A stretch of 53,736 bases of DNA from Rhodocyclaceae bacterium (lineage in GTDB: Bacteria; Pseudomonadota; Gammaproteobacteria; Burkholderiales; Rhodocyclaceae): positions 1-53,736 of the forward strand of contig JAGRGB010000041.1 in the NCBI GenBank assembly GCA_020445745.1, read 5' to 3'. This document shows, piece after piece, positions 1 through 8,602 of this stretch. The translations under genes were made by a program, and so were the position numbers. The first letter of the stretch is position 1; the number at the start of each line of letters is the position of its first letter. The notes under the pieces were generated by a model, which saw only the letters and a program-made list of their open reading frames with translations, was not told the DNA's origin and did no database searches.

Positions 1-1160
1 AGGAAGTCGCGCCGGGCTGGAAGCTGCGCGTGCTGCTGGCCCAGGCGCTGTTCGCCAACCCGGACATCCTGCTGCTCGATGAGCCGACCAACAACCTCGA
101 CATCAACACCATCCGCTGGCTCGAGAACGTGCTCAACGAACGCAGCAGCTCGATGATCATCATCTCCCACGACCGCCACTTCCTGAACCAGGTATGCACC
201 CACATGGCCGACCTCGACTTCGGGCGCATCCAGATCTGGCCGGGCAACTGGGACGATTACATCGAGGCCTCGACCCAGGCCCGCGCCCGCCAGTCGGCTG
301 CCAACCAGAAGGCCAAGGAGCGGGTCGCCGAGCTGCAGGCCTTCGTCCGGCGCTTCTCGGCCAACAAGTCGAAGGCGCGCCAGGCCACCAGCCGCATGAA
401 GCAGATCGACAAGATCAAGATCGACGAGTTCAAGCCGTCGAGCCGCCAGTATCCGTGGATCCGGTTCGAATACGACGACAAGGAGAAGCTCCACCGCCAG
501 GCGGTCGAGATCGACAATCTGAGCTTCGGTTACAGCGCCGACGAGCTGCTGTTCAAGAACTTCAGCTTCACCGCGGACGGTGGTGACAAGGTCGCGGTCA
601 TCGGCGAGAACGGCGTCGGCAAGAGCACGCTGATGAAACTGCTGGTGGGCGAGCTGGAGCCGCGCGCGGGATCGATCAAGTGGGCCGAGAAGGCCAGGCT
701 CGGCTACTACGCCCAGGATCACGCCGCCGAGTTCGCCGGCAGCGAGAGCCTTACCGACTGGATCGCCGGCTACGTGCGCGCCGGCGGCTACGAAGGCGAC
801 GACGCCGAGACGCTGCTGCGCGGCACCCTCGGCCGACTGCTGTTCAAGGGGGACGAGGTACGAAAGCCGGTCAATGTCATCTCCGGCGGTGAGCAGGGCC
901 GCATGCTGTTCGGCAAGCTGATGCTGTGGCGGCGCAACGTGCTGCTGATGGACGAACCGACCAACCACCTAGACATGGAATCGATCGAGTCGCTGAACAT
1001 GGGCCTGGCGGACTTCAACGGCACGCTGTTCTTCGTCTCCCACGACCGCGAGTTCGTGTCCTCGGTCGCGACCCGGATCCTCGACATCCGCCAGGATCAT
1101 CATGTCATCGACTACCGTGGCGGCTATGAGGAATACCTCGCGAGTCAGGGGATAGAGTAG
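1..1160 (+). CDS. ybiT: ABC-F family ATPase, YbiT type (5' end missing)
   Basis: This is the C-terminal part (about 386 residues) of a duplicated-ABC, membrane-domain-free ATPase of the ABC-F family, which acts on the ribosome. The reading frame is open from the first base of the window, so the first ABC domain is cut off. What remains is the first Walker B ([11 protein letters not shown]), the interdomain linker, then a complete second ABC domain with Walker A (GENGVGKST), signature (SGGEQGRM), Walker B ([11 protein letters not shown]) and switch histidine (SHDREF). From memory, linker and C-terminus follow E. coli YbiT (about 530 aa) more closely than EttA or Uup. A GTG at 30 lies inside the gene and is not the start. 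The precise ribosomal role of YbiT is not established. Confidence 0.93.
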   Translation, partial: EVAPGWKLRVLLAQALFANPDILLLDEPTNNLDINTIRWLENVLNERSSSMIIISHDRHFLNQVCTHMADLDFGRIQIWPGNWDDYIEASTQARARQSAANQKAKERVAELQAFVRRFSANKSKARQATSRMKQIDKIKIDEFKPSSRQYPWIRFEYDDKEKLHRQAVEIDNLSFGYSADELLFKNFSFTADGGDKVAVIGENGVGKSTLMKLLVGELEPRAGSIKWAEKARLGYYAQDHAAEFAGSESLTDWIAGYVRAGGYEGDDAETLLRGTLGRLLFKGDEVRKPVNVISGGEQGRMLFGKLMLWRRNVLLMDEPTNHLDMESIESLNMGLADFNGTLFFVSHDREFVSSVATRILDIRQDHHVIDYRGGYEEYLASQGIE

Positions 1161-1281
1161 GCTTGACGGCGGTCGCAGTGGCCCGCAGGCGGGCAGTTTG
1201 CCGTCCGCGCGGCGACTCATCCGCGATCGCTGCGGCGCCGTCACGTGTTTCGCCGGCACCGCCGGGACAGGAGTTCGCAGC

Positions 1282-2598
1282 GTGCAGCCATTCGATTGTG
1301 ACGTGCTGGTGGTGGGGGGCGGACCGGCCGGTTCGACCGCGGCCGCGCTGCTGGCGGACAAGGGTCACCGGGTGACCCTGCTGGAAAAGGCGAGACACCC
1401 GCGCTTCCACATCGGCGAGTCCCTGCTGCCGGCCAACCTCGGCATCTTCGAGCGACTGGGGGTGGCCGATGCAGTGCGCGGCATCGGCATGGAGAAGCGT
1501 GGTGCCGAGTTCGTGTCGCCGTGGCACAGCCACCACCAGACCTTCGAATTCGCCGATGCCTGGGACAAGAGCATGCCGCAGGCCTATCAGGTGCGGCGCT
1601 CGGAGTTCGACCAGATCCTGATCCGCAACGCGGCGTCCAAGGGCGCGACGGTGATCGAGGGCTGCCGGGTGACCGCGGTCGATACCGGAACGGCCGGCGA
1701 CGGTGTGACGGTCGTCGCCCGCCACGACGATGGTCGTGAGCAGCGCTGGCGCGCCCGCTTCCTGGTGGACGCATCCGGCCGCGATACTTTGATGGCCAAT
1801 CGCCAGCGCTGGAAGATGCGCAATCCCAAGCACAACAGCTCGGCGATCTACGGCCATTTCAGCGGCGCCCGCCGGCTCCAGGGCAAGGACGAGGGCCACA
1901 TCACGATCTTCTGGTTCGAGCACGGGTGGTTCTGGTTCATACCGCTGCGCGACGGCATCACCAGCGTCGGCGCGACGGTATGGCCGTACTTCCTGAAGCG
2001 CCGCGACAAGCCCCTCGACCGGTTCTTCCTGGAAACGATCGCGCTGTGTCCGGCGCTCGCCGAACGGCTGCAGGACGCCGAACTGGTCAATCGGGTCGAG
2101 GCCACCGGCAATTACTCCTACCTCAGCCGCCACAGCCACGGCGACGACTACCTGCTGCTCGGCGACGCCTTCGCCTTCATCGATCCGGTGTTCTCGTCCG
2201 GCGTGATGCTGGCGATGCAGAGTGCCGTGTGCGGTGCCGAAACCGTCGACACGATCCTGCGCGATCCCCACCGGCGAGCCCGCGCGCTGGCCCGCTTCGA
2301 CCGCATGATCCGCCACGGTCCGCGCCAGTTCTCGTGGTTCATCTATCGCATCACGTCGCCGACGATGCGCGAGCTGTTCATGGGGCCGCGCAATGTGTTG
2401 CGCATGCGCGAGGCGCTGTTGTCGGTGCTCGCCGGCGACATCTACCGTGCGACCCCGATCACCCCCTCGCTGTATGCCTTCAAGGCACTGTATTACCTGC
2501 TGGCGCTGATCCATCTGCCGCGCAGCATCACCGCCTGGCGCCAGCGACGGATCAACATCCGGCCCCTGGAAGACGGCGAGGCATCGGGCGGGGCATGA
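1282..2598 (+). CDS. Flavin-dependent halogenase-like FAD oxidoreductase of the aryl polyene cluster
   Basis: A 438-residue FAD enzyme. The N-terminus has the dinucleotide-binding motif GGGPAGSTAA (residues 12-21), followed by FHIGESLLP. A GWFWFIP segment near residue 215 fits the GWxWxIP signature of flavin-dependent halogenases, and the distal FAD motif GDAFAFIDP lies near residue 294. The GTG start at 1282 is chosen because AGGAG lies 8 bases upstream (1269-1273) and the fold begins at once; the open frame extends upstream without homology. Its stop overlaps the chorismatase start by 4 bases (ATGA), so they are coupled. Xanthomonadins are halogenated aryl polyenes, so halogenation of the aryl head group is the inferred role. 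A related FAD hydroxylase or reductase cannot be excluded. Confidence 0.8.
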   Translation: MQPFDCDVLVVGGGPAGSTAAALLADKGHRVTLLEKARHPRFHIGESLLPANLGIFERLGVADAVRGIGMEKRGAEFVSPWHSHHQTFEFADAWDKSMPQAYQVRRSEFDQILIRNAASKGATVIEGCRVTAVDTGTAGDGVTVVARHDDGREQRWRARFLVDASGRDTLMANRQRWKMRNPKHNSSAIYGHFSGARRLQGKDEGHITIFWFEHGWFWFIPLRDGITSVGATVWPYFLKRRDKPLDRFFLETIALCPALAERLQDAELVNRVEATGNYSYLSRHSHGDDYLLLGDAFAFIDPVFSSGVMLAMQSAVCGAETVDTILRDPHRRARALARFDRMIRHGPRQFSWFIYRITSPTMRELFMGPRNVLRMREALLSVLAGDIYRATPITPSLYAFKALYYLLALIHLPRSITAWRQRRINIRPLEDGEASGGA

Positions 2599-3581
2599 GC
2601 TTCGAGTTCCTTCCCCGATCGGCGCTGCAAAGTCTGCTCGACGCCGATCGTGTGCTCGGGGGGGTGGGCTTCGGCCCTGCCGGCGGGACGCTGCCGGCCT
2701 TGCTCGAGGTCGCAGCCCCGGCCCTGCAGGCCGACGGTCCCGCGCTGTGGGTGCTGCGCGCCGACGACCGACCGGCGGAGGGGCGCAGCGGCCGCATCAG
2801 GCATCGCAGCGGCACCGGAGTGGTCTTCGGTCGCCTCGGCATCGGCGAGGCCGAGTTCGGCGTGGATGCGCCGATGCGCCTGGTGGAGGCGACGCGCCAG
2901 GCCTATCAGGAGATCTTCGACTGCATCGACGAGCTTGGTTGCCGTCATCTGCTGCGGGTCTGGAACTACCTGCCGCGCATCAATCAGATCGAGCATGGCG
3001 AGGAGCGCTACCGGCGATTCAACGCCGGTCGCCAGCTTGCCTTCGAGTCGCGCGGACGTGCGCTGGAGGGCGCGGTCCCGGCGGCCTGCGCCGTCGGCAC
3101 CGGCGGCGAGCGCTTCGACATCGCCTTTCTGGCGACCCGCGACGACTTCGTGCCGATCGAGAATCCGCGTCAGACCAGCGCCTATCACTATCCTGCCGAA
3201 TACGGCGAGCGCAGTCCCACCTTCTGCCGCGCCGCGCTGCTGCCGCAGCGGGGTGGCGATCTGCTGATGATATCCGGCACCGCCGCCATCGTCGGCCACC
3301 GTTCGCTGCACGCCGGTGACGTACTGGCGCAGACCCGCGAGGCGATGGCCAACATCGAGGCAGTACTCGGACGGGCGGACGAACATGGAAGCGGTGGCCG
3401 GCATCGGCTCGGCGAACTGATGTACACGGTGTATCTGCGTCGGCGCGACGACCTCGCCGCGGTGGGCCGACTGCTGGCGACCGAGTACCAGCTGAGGCGT
3501 CGACCGATGTTCGTCGAGGCCGACATCTGCCGCAGCGAACTGCTGGTGGAGATTGAAGCCTGCGGAGAGGGCCGGCGATGA
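2595..3581 (+). CDS. xanB2: XanB2-type chorismatase (3-/4-hydroxybenzoate synthase)
   Basis: A 328-residue member of the FkbO/Hyg5/XanB2 chorismatase family, which splits chorismate into pyruvate plus hydroxybenzoate or a cyclohexadiene. Recognisable stretches are LRVWNYLPRINQ near residue 125, QTSAYHYPAEYGE near 195, ISGTAAIVGH near 230 and the C-terminal ADICRSELLVEIE. In Xanthomonas, XanB2 makes 3-hydroxybenzoate, the aryl starter of xanthomonadin, and 4-hydroxybenzoate for ubiquinone. The ATG overlaps the halogenase stop, and its own stop overlaps the next ATG, so it is embedded in the right-going arm of the pigment cluster. Starter-unit supply is therefore a strong inference. Whether it makes the 3- or 4-isomer cannot be read from sequence alone. 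Confidence 0.9.
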   Translation: MSFEFLPRSALQSLLDADRVLGGVGFGPAGGTLPALLEVAAPALQADGPALWVLRADDRPAEGRSGRIRHRSGTGVVFGRLGIGEAEFGVDAPMRLVEATRQAYQEIFDCIDELGCRHLLRVWNYLPRINQIEHGEERYRRFNAGRQLAFESRGRALEGAVPAACAVGTGGERFDIAFLATRDDFVPIENPRQTSAYHYPAEYGERSPTFCRAALLPQRGGDLLMISGTAAIVGHRSLHAGDVLAQTREAMANIEAVLGRADEHGSGGRHRLGELMYTVYLRRRDDLAAVGRLLATEYQLRRRPMFVEADICRSELLVEIEACGEGRR

Positions 3582-4426
3582 CCACTGCGCGTCGCGTGGC
3601 ACTTCGCCTGCTGCTGCCGGCAGCGCTGACGGTGTCGGTGGCTGCACCGGCGAGGGCAGAACTGAAACCCCTGTGGGAACTGGGCCTGGGCATCGGTACG
3701 GTGAGCTTTCCCGACTATCGCGGTTCGGACGAACGTCGCAACTACCTGCTGCCGACACCGTATTTCGTCTACCGGGGTGCGTTTCTGCGCTCGGACCGCA
3801 AGGGCCTGCGGGGCGTGTTCTTCGACAGCGACCGCGTCGAACTCAACCTCAGTCTGTCGGGTTCGGTGCCGGTCGACAGCGATGGCAACGACGCACGGCG
3901 TGGCATGCCGGATCTCAGACCGACAGTGGAGTTCGGGCCCTCGCTCGACTTCACGCTGTGGCGCAGCCGCGACCAGCGTCGGTCGATCGACCTGCGGCTG
4001 CCTGTGCGCTGGGCGCTGCGCATCGGCGGTTCGCCGCGCGACGTCGGGCTGGTGTTCAGCCCGCGGCTGAACCTCGACGTCGCCGACCCCGGCGGGTTCG
4101 CCGGCTGGCGGCTGGGCACCCTGCTCGGGCCGATCTTCGCGGACCGGCGCAACAACGCGTACTACTACGACGTCGCGGAAGCTTTCGCGAGCGCCGAGCG
4201 GCCGGCCTTCGCCAGCGCCGGCGGCTACGCCGGCAGCCAGTGGGTGGTGGCACTGTCGAAGCGCTATCCGCGCCACTGGGTGGGCCTGTTCGCGCGCTAC
4301 GATACCTTGCGCGGCGCGGCCTTCGCCGACAGCCCGCTGCTGCGCAGCCGCCACATGTGGGCGGCCGGCTTCGCGATCTCGTGGATCATCGGCGAATCGG
4401 CCACCCAGGTCGAGTACGGGGAGTGA
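3578..4426 (+). CDS. MipA/OmpV family outer-membrane protein
   Basis: A 282-residue protein with a signal peptide (basic start, hydrophobic core, cleavage likely after APARA near residue 27). The rest alternates amphipathic strands with glycine and aromatic residues, as in MipA/OmpV barrels. It opens with WELGLGIGTVSFPDYRGSD, typical of the family, and ends in aromatic beta segments. MipA scaffolds murein hydrolase and synthase in E. coli, but many family members have no known function. The ATG overlaps the chorismatase stop by 4 bases and the next gene follows after 4 bases, so it is part of the pigment arm. An outer-membrane role in placing or exporting the pigment is inference from context. 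Confidence 0.85.
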   Translation: MTTARRVALRLLLPAALTVSVAAPARAELKPLWELGLGIGTVSFPDYRGSDERRNYLLPTPYFVYRGAFLRSDRKGLRGVFFDSDRVELNLSLSGSVPVDSDGNDARRGMPDLRPTVEFGPSLDFTLWRSRDQRRSIDLRLPVRWALRIGGSPRDVGLVFSPRLNLDVADPGGFAGWRLGTLLGPIFADRRNNAYYYDVAEAFASAERPAFASAGGYAGSQWVVALSKRYPRHWVGLFARYDTLRGAAFADSPLLRSRHMWAAGFAISWIIGESATQVEYGE

Positions 4427-4430
4427 GGGC

Positions 4431-5234
4431 TTGGCCGATCGGTTGCCGCCGCGTATCGCCGACGAGCCGAGAATGTCGCGGCCGCGGGAATTTGCCTGCC
4501 TGTACCTGGGGCTCGGTTTCCTCGGCATCGAATGCCTGCTGTGGCTGCCGGCGGCGGCGGTGCTGGCGCTGCTGTTGCCACGGGCGTTCGGACAGCGCGT
4601 CGGGCGGCGCGTGATCTGTTTTGGTTTCGACCTCTACCTGCGCTGGCTGGCCTGGTTGGGTGCCTGTCGCTTCGACGTCTCGGCGCTGGACCGGCTGCGC
4701 GATGCCGGGCCGATGGTGATCGCCCCCAACCACCCTTGCCTGCTCGACGCGGTGATGGTGCTGTCGCGCCTGCCGCGGATGGTCTGCATCATGAAGGCCA
4801 GCTTGATGAACAATCCGCTGCTCGGCGCGGCTGCCCGCCTCGCCGGCTACATCCGCAACGAGCCGACGCTGACGATGGTGATGGCCGCGGTCGGCGAGCT
4901 GGGCCGCGGCAGCCAGCTGCTGCTGTTTCCGGAGGGCACCCGCAGCGTGTGCGAGCCGATCAATCCCTGTCTGCCGAGTGCAGCGATCATTGCCGGGCGC
5001 GCGCGGGTTCCGGTGCAGGTGGTGCTGATCGAAACCGACTCGGCCTATCTGTCGAAGGGCTGGCCGCTGTTCCGCCGGCCGCGGATGCCGATCACCTACC
5101 GGGTAAGGCTGGGGCGCAGGTTCGAGCCGATCGACGACCACGAGGCGATGACACGGCGGATCGAGGACTATCTCGCCGCCGAGGTCGGGGCCTCGTCGCT
5201 GCGCCCGCCGCCGGCGCCCGCGAGCCGGCGATGA
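4431..5234 (+). CDS. PlsC-type 1-acyl-glycerol-3-phosphate acyltransferase family protein
   Basis: A 267-residue LPLAT-superfamily enzyme with an N-terminal hydrophobic segment (about residues 22-45). The acyltransferase HX4D motif is NHPCLLD near residue 100 and the second block is FPEGTRS near residue 167. It probably transfers an acyl (or polyenoyl) chain to a lipid acceptor at the inner membrane. The TTG at 4431 has GGGGAG 7 bases upstream; the alternative ATG at 4473 gives 253 residues but has only a weak ribosome-binding site, so the start is uncertain. The stop overlaps the glycosyltransferase ATG by 4 bases. Aryl polyene clusters regularly carry an LPLAT of this kind; the substrate here is unknown. 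Confidence 0.87.
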   Translation: MADRLPPRIADEPRMSRPREFACLYLGLGFLGIECLLWLPAAAVLALLLPRAFGQRVGRRVICFGFDLYLRWLAWLGACRFDVSALDRLRDAGPMVIAPNHPCLLDAVMVLSRLPRMVCIMKASLMNNPLLGAAARLAGYIRNEPTLTMVMAAVGELGRGSQLLLFPEGTRSVCEPINPCLPSAAIIAGRARVPVQVVLIETDSAYLSKGWPLFRRPRMPITYRVRLGRRFEPIDDHEAMTRRIEDYLAAEVGASSLRPPPAPASRR

Positions 5235-5992
5235 CGAGCCGGTCCGCCAGCCACCTGGTGCTGATCCCCAGCTACAACCCGGGGGAGAAGGTCTTCGAAA
5301 CGGTCGCTGAGGCCCGTGCGCGGTGGTCGCCGGTATGGGTCGTGGTCGATGGCAGCACCGACGGCAGCGGCGAACGACTGCAGCGCATCGCAGACGGCGA
5401 TCCGGGGCTGCGGGTGATCGTGCTGCCCGACAACCGCGGCAAGGGTGGCGCGGTGCTGGCCGGGCTCGAGCTGGCGGTCGGCGACGGCTACAGCCATGCC
5501 CTGCTGATGGATTCCGACGGGCAGCATCCGGCCGACTGCATCGAGCGCTTCATGGCGGCATCCCGGGCCCGTCCGGAGGCGATGATCCTGGGCGTTCCGA
5601 TCTTTGGCGACGACGCGCCCCTGATCCGCGTGCGCGGCCGGCGGATCTCCAACTGGTGGGCGAACCTCGAGACCCTCGGTGCCGGCATCGGTGACTCCCT
5701 ATACGGCTTCCGGGTGTATCCGATCGCTGCGCTGCGCGATCTGATGCACGGCCAGCGCTGGATGCGGCGCTTCGACTTCGACCCGGAGGCGGTCGTGCGG
5801 CTGGCTTGGCGCGGCGTGCCGCCGGTCAATCTGCCGGCGCCGGTGCGCTATCCGAGCGCCGGCGAAGGCGGCGTGTCCCATTTCAACTACCTGCGCGACA
5901 ATGTGCTGCTGACCTGGATGCACATCCGCCTGGTGTCGGGTTTCGTGCTGCGCCTGCCGTGGCTGCTGGCGCGCCGCTCAGGCCGCCGCTGA
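5231..5992 (+). CDS. Family 2 glycosyltransferase
   Basis: A 253-residue GT-A fold glycosyltransferase. It has the nucleotide-sugar entry LIPSYNPGEK (about 11-20), DGSTDGS near residue 40 and the metal-binding DxD as MDSDGQHP near residue 95. The C-terminus contains an amphipathic or hydrophobic helix (FVLRLPWLLARR) that could attach it to the membrane. In many enterobacterial aryl polyene clusters a GT2 domain is fused to an LPLAT domain; here it stands alone, with candidate acyltransferases at 4431-5234 and 14961-15899. It is the last gene of the right-going arm and its 3' end overlaps the converging PAP2 gene by 15 bases. The sugar donor is not known. Confidence 0.9.
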   Translation: MTSRSASHLVLIPSYNPGEKVFETVAEARARWSPVWVVVDGSTDGSGERLQRIADGDPGLRVIVLPDNRGKGGAVLAGLELAVGDGYSHALLMDSDGQHPADCIERFMAASRARPEAMILGVPIFGDDAPLIRVRGRRISNWWANLETLGAGIGDSLYGFRVYPIAALRDLMHGQRWMRRFDFDPEAVVRLAWRGVPPVNLPAPVRYPSAGEGGVSHFNYLRDNVLLTWMHIRLVSGFVLRLPWLLARRSGRR

Positions 5993-6634
5993 GGCGCGCC
6001 GCGCCTCCCACGCCGCCAGCAGGCCGGCACCGAGCAGGCCGAGGGCGGTGCCGGCGGCGGCGTCGAGGAACACGTGCTGGCGGGTCAGCATCGTCGACAG
6101 CACGATTCCCGCACCCCACAGACCATTGGCAGCGCGCACCGAGGCCGGTGCGGCGAACGCGCGCAGCTGGCGATCCAGCCACACGGCGGAAAATACAGCG
6201 GTCGCGACATGCAGCGACGGGCAGGCGTTACCGGCCGCGTCGATGCCCTGCAGCACGGCGGAGCCGGGGAAATCCTGCCAGTCGAGGACCATCGCCGGCA
6301 CTGCGGTCGGCCACAGCAGGAAGCAGGCGAGGCCGGCCACGCAGACCAGGCCGATCGCCGCCCCGTAGCGTTCGAGGGCCCGGCGATCGGCGATCAGCGT
6401 CGGCGGCAGGCTGACATACACCCACAGGCTCAGATAGAGCGGCAGCGCCGCCGGGACGAAGGGCAGCGCGCGGTCCACAACGGTCAGCGGCATCGCCGTC
6501 ACGGGACGGATCGGATGATTGAGCAGATGGAAATAGGCGACGAAGAACAGGGTCATGAAGCCGGTGATGCCGACCGCCTTCAGCGCGAAATGTCGGCGCG
6601 CGCTAGGCCCCAGCGATGTGGTCCACGGGGCCAC
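5978..6634 (-). CDS. PAP2-family membrane phosphatase
   Basis: About 218 residues with five or six hydrophobic segments. It carries the type 2 phosphatidic acid phosphatase motifs CPSLHVAT (near residue 137) and RQHVFLD (near 185), including the two catalytic histidines. It is likely to remove phosphate from a lipid phosphate or pyrophosphate at the periplasmic face. The GTG start at 6634 is the first reasonable start after the ketoreductase stop (5-base gap), but no clear ribosome-binding site is seen; a downstream ATG would truncate the first membrane helix. It is the last gene of the left-going pigment arm. PAP2 genes are not core members of characterised aryl polyene clusters, so recycling of a lipid carrier or headgroup trimming is only inferred. 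Confidence 0.8.
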   Translation of the reverse strand: MAPWTTSLGPSARRHFALKAVGITGFMTLFFVAYFHLLNHPIRPVTAMPLTVVDRALPFVPAALPLYLSLWVYVSLPPTLIADRRALERYGAAIGLVCVAGLACFLLWPTAVPAMVLDWQDFPGSAVLQGIDAAGNACPSLHVATAVFSAVWLDRQLRAFAAPASVRAANGLWGAGIVLSTMLTRQHVFLDAAAGTALGLLGAGLLAAWEARRASAAA

Positions 6635-6639
6635 CCGAT

Positions 6640-7362
6640 TCAGGCCATGCCGCCGTTGATCGAGATGATCTGGCCGGTGATGTAGGCCGCCCGGTCGGAG
6701 GCCAGGAAGCCTACCAGCTCGGCCACTTCGTCGGCCCGGCCGCTGCGCTTCATCGGCACCAGCCGTGCGATCGCCTCGGTGTCGAAGGCCGGCTCGCTCA
6801 TCTCGGTGGCGATGATGCCCGGCGCCACCACATTGACGGTGACGCCCCGTGCGGCCACCTCCAGCGACAGCGAACGGGTGGCGGCATGCAGCGCGCCCTT
6901 GGCCGCCGAGTAGTTCACCTGACCGCGGTTGCCGACCAGTGCCGCCACCGAGCTGATCGTCACGATGCGACCCCAGCGGGTGCGGATCATCGGCAGCAGC
7001 AGCGGTTGGGTGACCCGGAAGAAACCGTTGAGATTGACGTCGATGACCCGCTGCCACTGGCCGGCGCCCATGCCCGGCATCACCGCGTCGTCGTGGACTC
7101 CGGCGTTGTTGACCAGGACCTGCACCGGGCCGTCGTCGAGGATCGCTTCGATCGCGGCGCTGCACGCAGCCTCGTCGGCCAGATCGAAGGCGATCGCCCG
7201 CGCACTGCCACCGGCGGCAACGATCTCGTCGGCAAGGGTCTGCGCCGCGGTGATCCGGGTGTTGGCATGGATCAGCACGTCGCAGCCATCGGCAGCCAGC
7301 CGACGGCAGATCGCAGCGCCGATGCCGCCGCTGCCGCCGGTGACCAGCGCCCGACGGTTCAT
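6640..7362 (-). CDS. 3-oxoacyl-ACP reductase, FabG/ApeQ type
   Basis: A 240-residue short-chain dehydrogenase. It has the NADP-binding motif TGGSGGIG (8-15), NNAG (85-88), the catalytic serine in VTISSVA (137-138) and YSAAK (Tyr151, Lys155). It reduces the beta-keto intermediate after each elongation on ACP, giving the hydroxyl that the dehydratases remove to form the polyene. The ATG at 7362 overlaps the upstream dehydratase stop by 4 bases, which fixes the start against a longer in-frame extension. In characterised clusters ApeQ is the ketoreductase of the type II polyene synthase; the assignment rests on fold plus context. Confidence 0.93.
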   Translation of the reverse strand: MNRRALVTGGSGGIGAAICRRLAADGCDVLIHANTRITAAQTLADEIVAAGGSARAIAFDLADEAACSAAIEAILDDGPVQVLVNNAGVHDDAVMPGMGAGQWQRVIDVNLNGFFRVTQPLLLPMIRTRWGRIVTISSVAALVGNRGQVNYSAAKGALHAATRSLSLEVAARGVTVNVVAPGIIATEMSEPAFDTEAIARLVPMKRSGRADEVAELVGFLASDRAAYITGQIISINGGMA

Positions 7363-7793
7363 CGTGCTGCTCCGGCGCGCAGGACCACGGTGGCACGGCC
7401 CCGCAACAGACACTCGCCGGCGGCGCCGACCTCGAATCGGTAGAGCACGGTAGCGTCGTCGCCGGAGAGGCGCTCGGCGACGACCTGCAGGGCGGCTTCA
7501 CGGTCGAGCCGCGTGGCGAACAACTCGAGGGAGCGCACGCTGGCGACGTAGCCGACGCGCGGCCGCTCCCCTCCGCCCAGCATCGCACCGTGGGCGGCCA
7601 TCGCCTGGGCCGCATATTCGACACCGATGGCGATGCCGAGGCGACGGTCGCGGCGCAGCGGGTTGTCGCTGCGGGCGTGGCTGGTGGCGGTGCAGACGAT
7701 GCGCTGCGGGTCGCAGTGCTCGACGGCGTCGAGCAGGCACATCGCCCCGTGGTGGGGCAGATGGGCGGCCAGCCAGGCGCGATCGCGGATCAT
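7359..7793 (-). CDS. 3-hydroxyacyl-ACP dehydratase subunit, ApeP type
   Basis: A 144-residue hotdog-fold protein starting with LPHHGAMCLLD (residues 12-22), the characteristic opening of ApeP-like dehydratases, followed by GVEYAAQAMAAHGA near 57-70. In characterised aryl polyene systems ApeP pairs with a smaller ApeI partner to dehydrate the beta-hydroxyacyl-ACP; the candidate partner here is at 15900-16190. The gene overlaps its neighbours on both sides by 4 bases, between the chain-length factor and the ketoreductase, so stoichiometric co-translation is likely. The pairing is inferred from family knowledge, not visible directly. Confidence 0.87.
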   Translation of the reverse strand: MIRDRAWLAAHLPHHGAMCLLDAVEHCDPQRIVCTATSHARSDNPLRRDRRLGIAIGVEYAAQAMAAHGAMLGGGERPRVGYVASVRSLELFATRLDREAALQVVAERLSGDDATVLYRFEVGAAGECLLRGRATVVLRAGAAR

Positions 7794-8602
7794 CCGGTCG
7801 CCAGCGCCACGCTGAGGCCGAGGCGGTCGTGGTAGGGCAGCACCAGCCGCTGCTGGCCGCCGGCGGCCAATGCCGCCAGCAGCGGCAGGCCACGGGCGGT
7901 CGGGTTGCCGGTTCGCACCGCCTCGAGGGCGGCATCGGCCATCCGCGTCTCCGGTTCGTCGCCACATTCGACGGTGATACGTGCGCCGCCACGGCCGCAG
8001 TCGCGATCGTGCAGCACCAGGCCGATGCCGCAGGCATCGCTGATCGGGCGCGCCGCGTGCAGGGGCTGCGGATAGGGCACGTCGTAGGCGACCAGCAGGA
8101 TTCGCCCGGCGGTTTCGGCCGGCGTCGCGAGCTGGACCATCGCCTCGAGCAGGCCGGCGGCAAAGCTGCCGTCGTAGGCCGACACGATCGCCGACGGCGC
8201 CATCGCGCCGGTGGCGATGCCCCAGTAGCCGGAGGCGGCATTGTTCACCGAGTTGTGGAAGCGGATCGGCGAGATCAGGCGATCGTCGGATGCCAGGGTC
8301 TCGCAGATCGCGTGGCAATTGCTGCCGTCGCCGCCCGACGACGCGAACACCGTCGGCAGCTCCGCGGGATCCACGGCCGCCGACTCGCAGGCGGCCAGGC
8401 CAGTGGCCAGCGCCAGGCGGACGATGGTGCCGACCCGCCGGCGTTCGGCGGGCGGCAGCAGCGCCAGCTTGGGGATCTCGGTCGCGGTCGCCGTGAAGCC
8501 GGCGCCGGCAAGGGCGGCCCTCGCCGCTGGCCAGCCGGTCAGGCCGGGGGCGAACACCGACACGCCGTCGATCCAGGCGGTCAGCCGCAGCCTCGCCGTC
8601 AT
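7790..8602 (-). CDS. Ketosynthase-like chain-length factor, ApeC type
   Basis: A 270-residue beta-ketoacyl-synthase-fold protein, much shorter than an active ketosynthase (about 400). It keeps the fold segment FHNSVNNAASGYWGIATGA, but the position where the catalytic cysteine should sit reads SAYDGSFAAG, and the two histidine motifs are missing. This fits a non-catalytic chain-length factor that dimerises with the adjacent ketosynthase, as ApeC does with ApeO. The ATG at 8602 overlaps the ketosynthase stop by 4 bases, as expected for a heterodimer encoded in tandem. It probably sets the number of double bonds in the polyene. Confidence 0.85.
   Translation of the reverse strand: MTARLRLTAWIDGVSVFAPGLTGWPAARAALAGAGFTATATEIPKLALLPPAERRRVGTIVRLALATGLAACESAAVDPAELPTVFASSGGDGSNCHAICETLASDDRLISPIRFHNSVNNAASGYWGIATGAMAPSAIVSAYDGSFAAGLLEAMVQLATPAETAGRILLVAYDVPYPQPLHAARPISDACGIGLVLHDRDCGRGGARITVECGDEPETRMADAALEAVRTGNPTARGLPLLAALAAGGQQRLVLPYHDRLGLSVALATG

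Noticed and set aside
1105-3758. Long leftward open frames opposite the halogenase and chorismatase genes
   Set aside because: They are G+C-driven antisense frames; translations are arginine- and histidine-rich with no domain, while the rightward frames have clear motifs and coupled starts.
5978-7624. A single long leftward frame fused to the PAP2 phosphatase
   Set aside because: The upstream part lies out of frame with the ketoreductase and dehydratase and has no homology; PAP2 starts at 6634.
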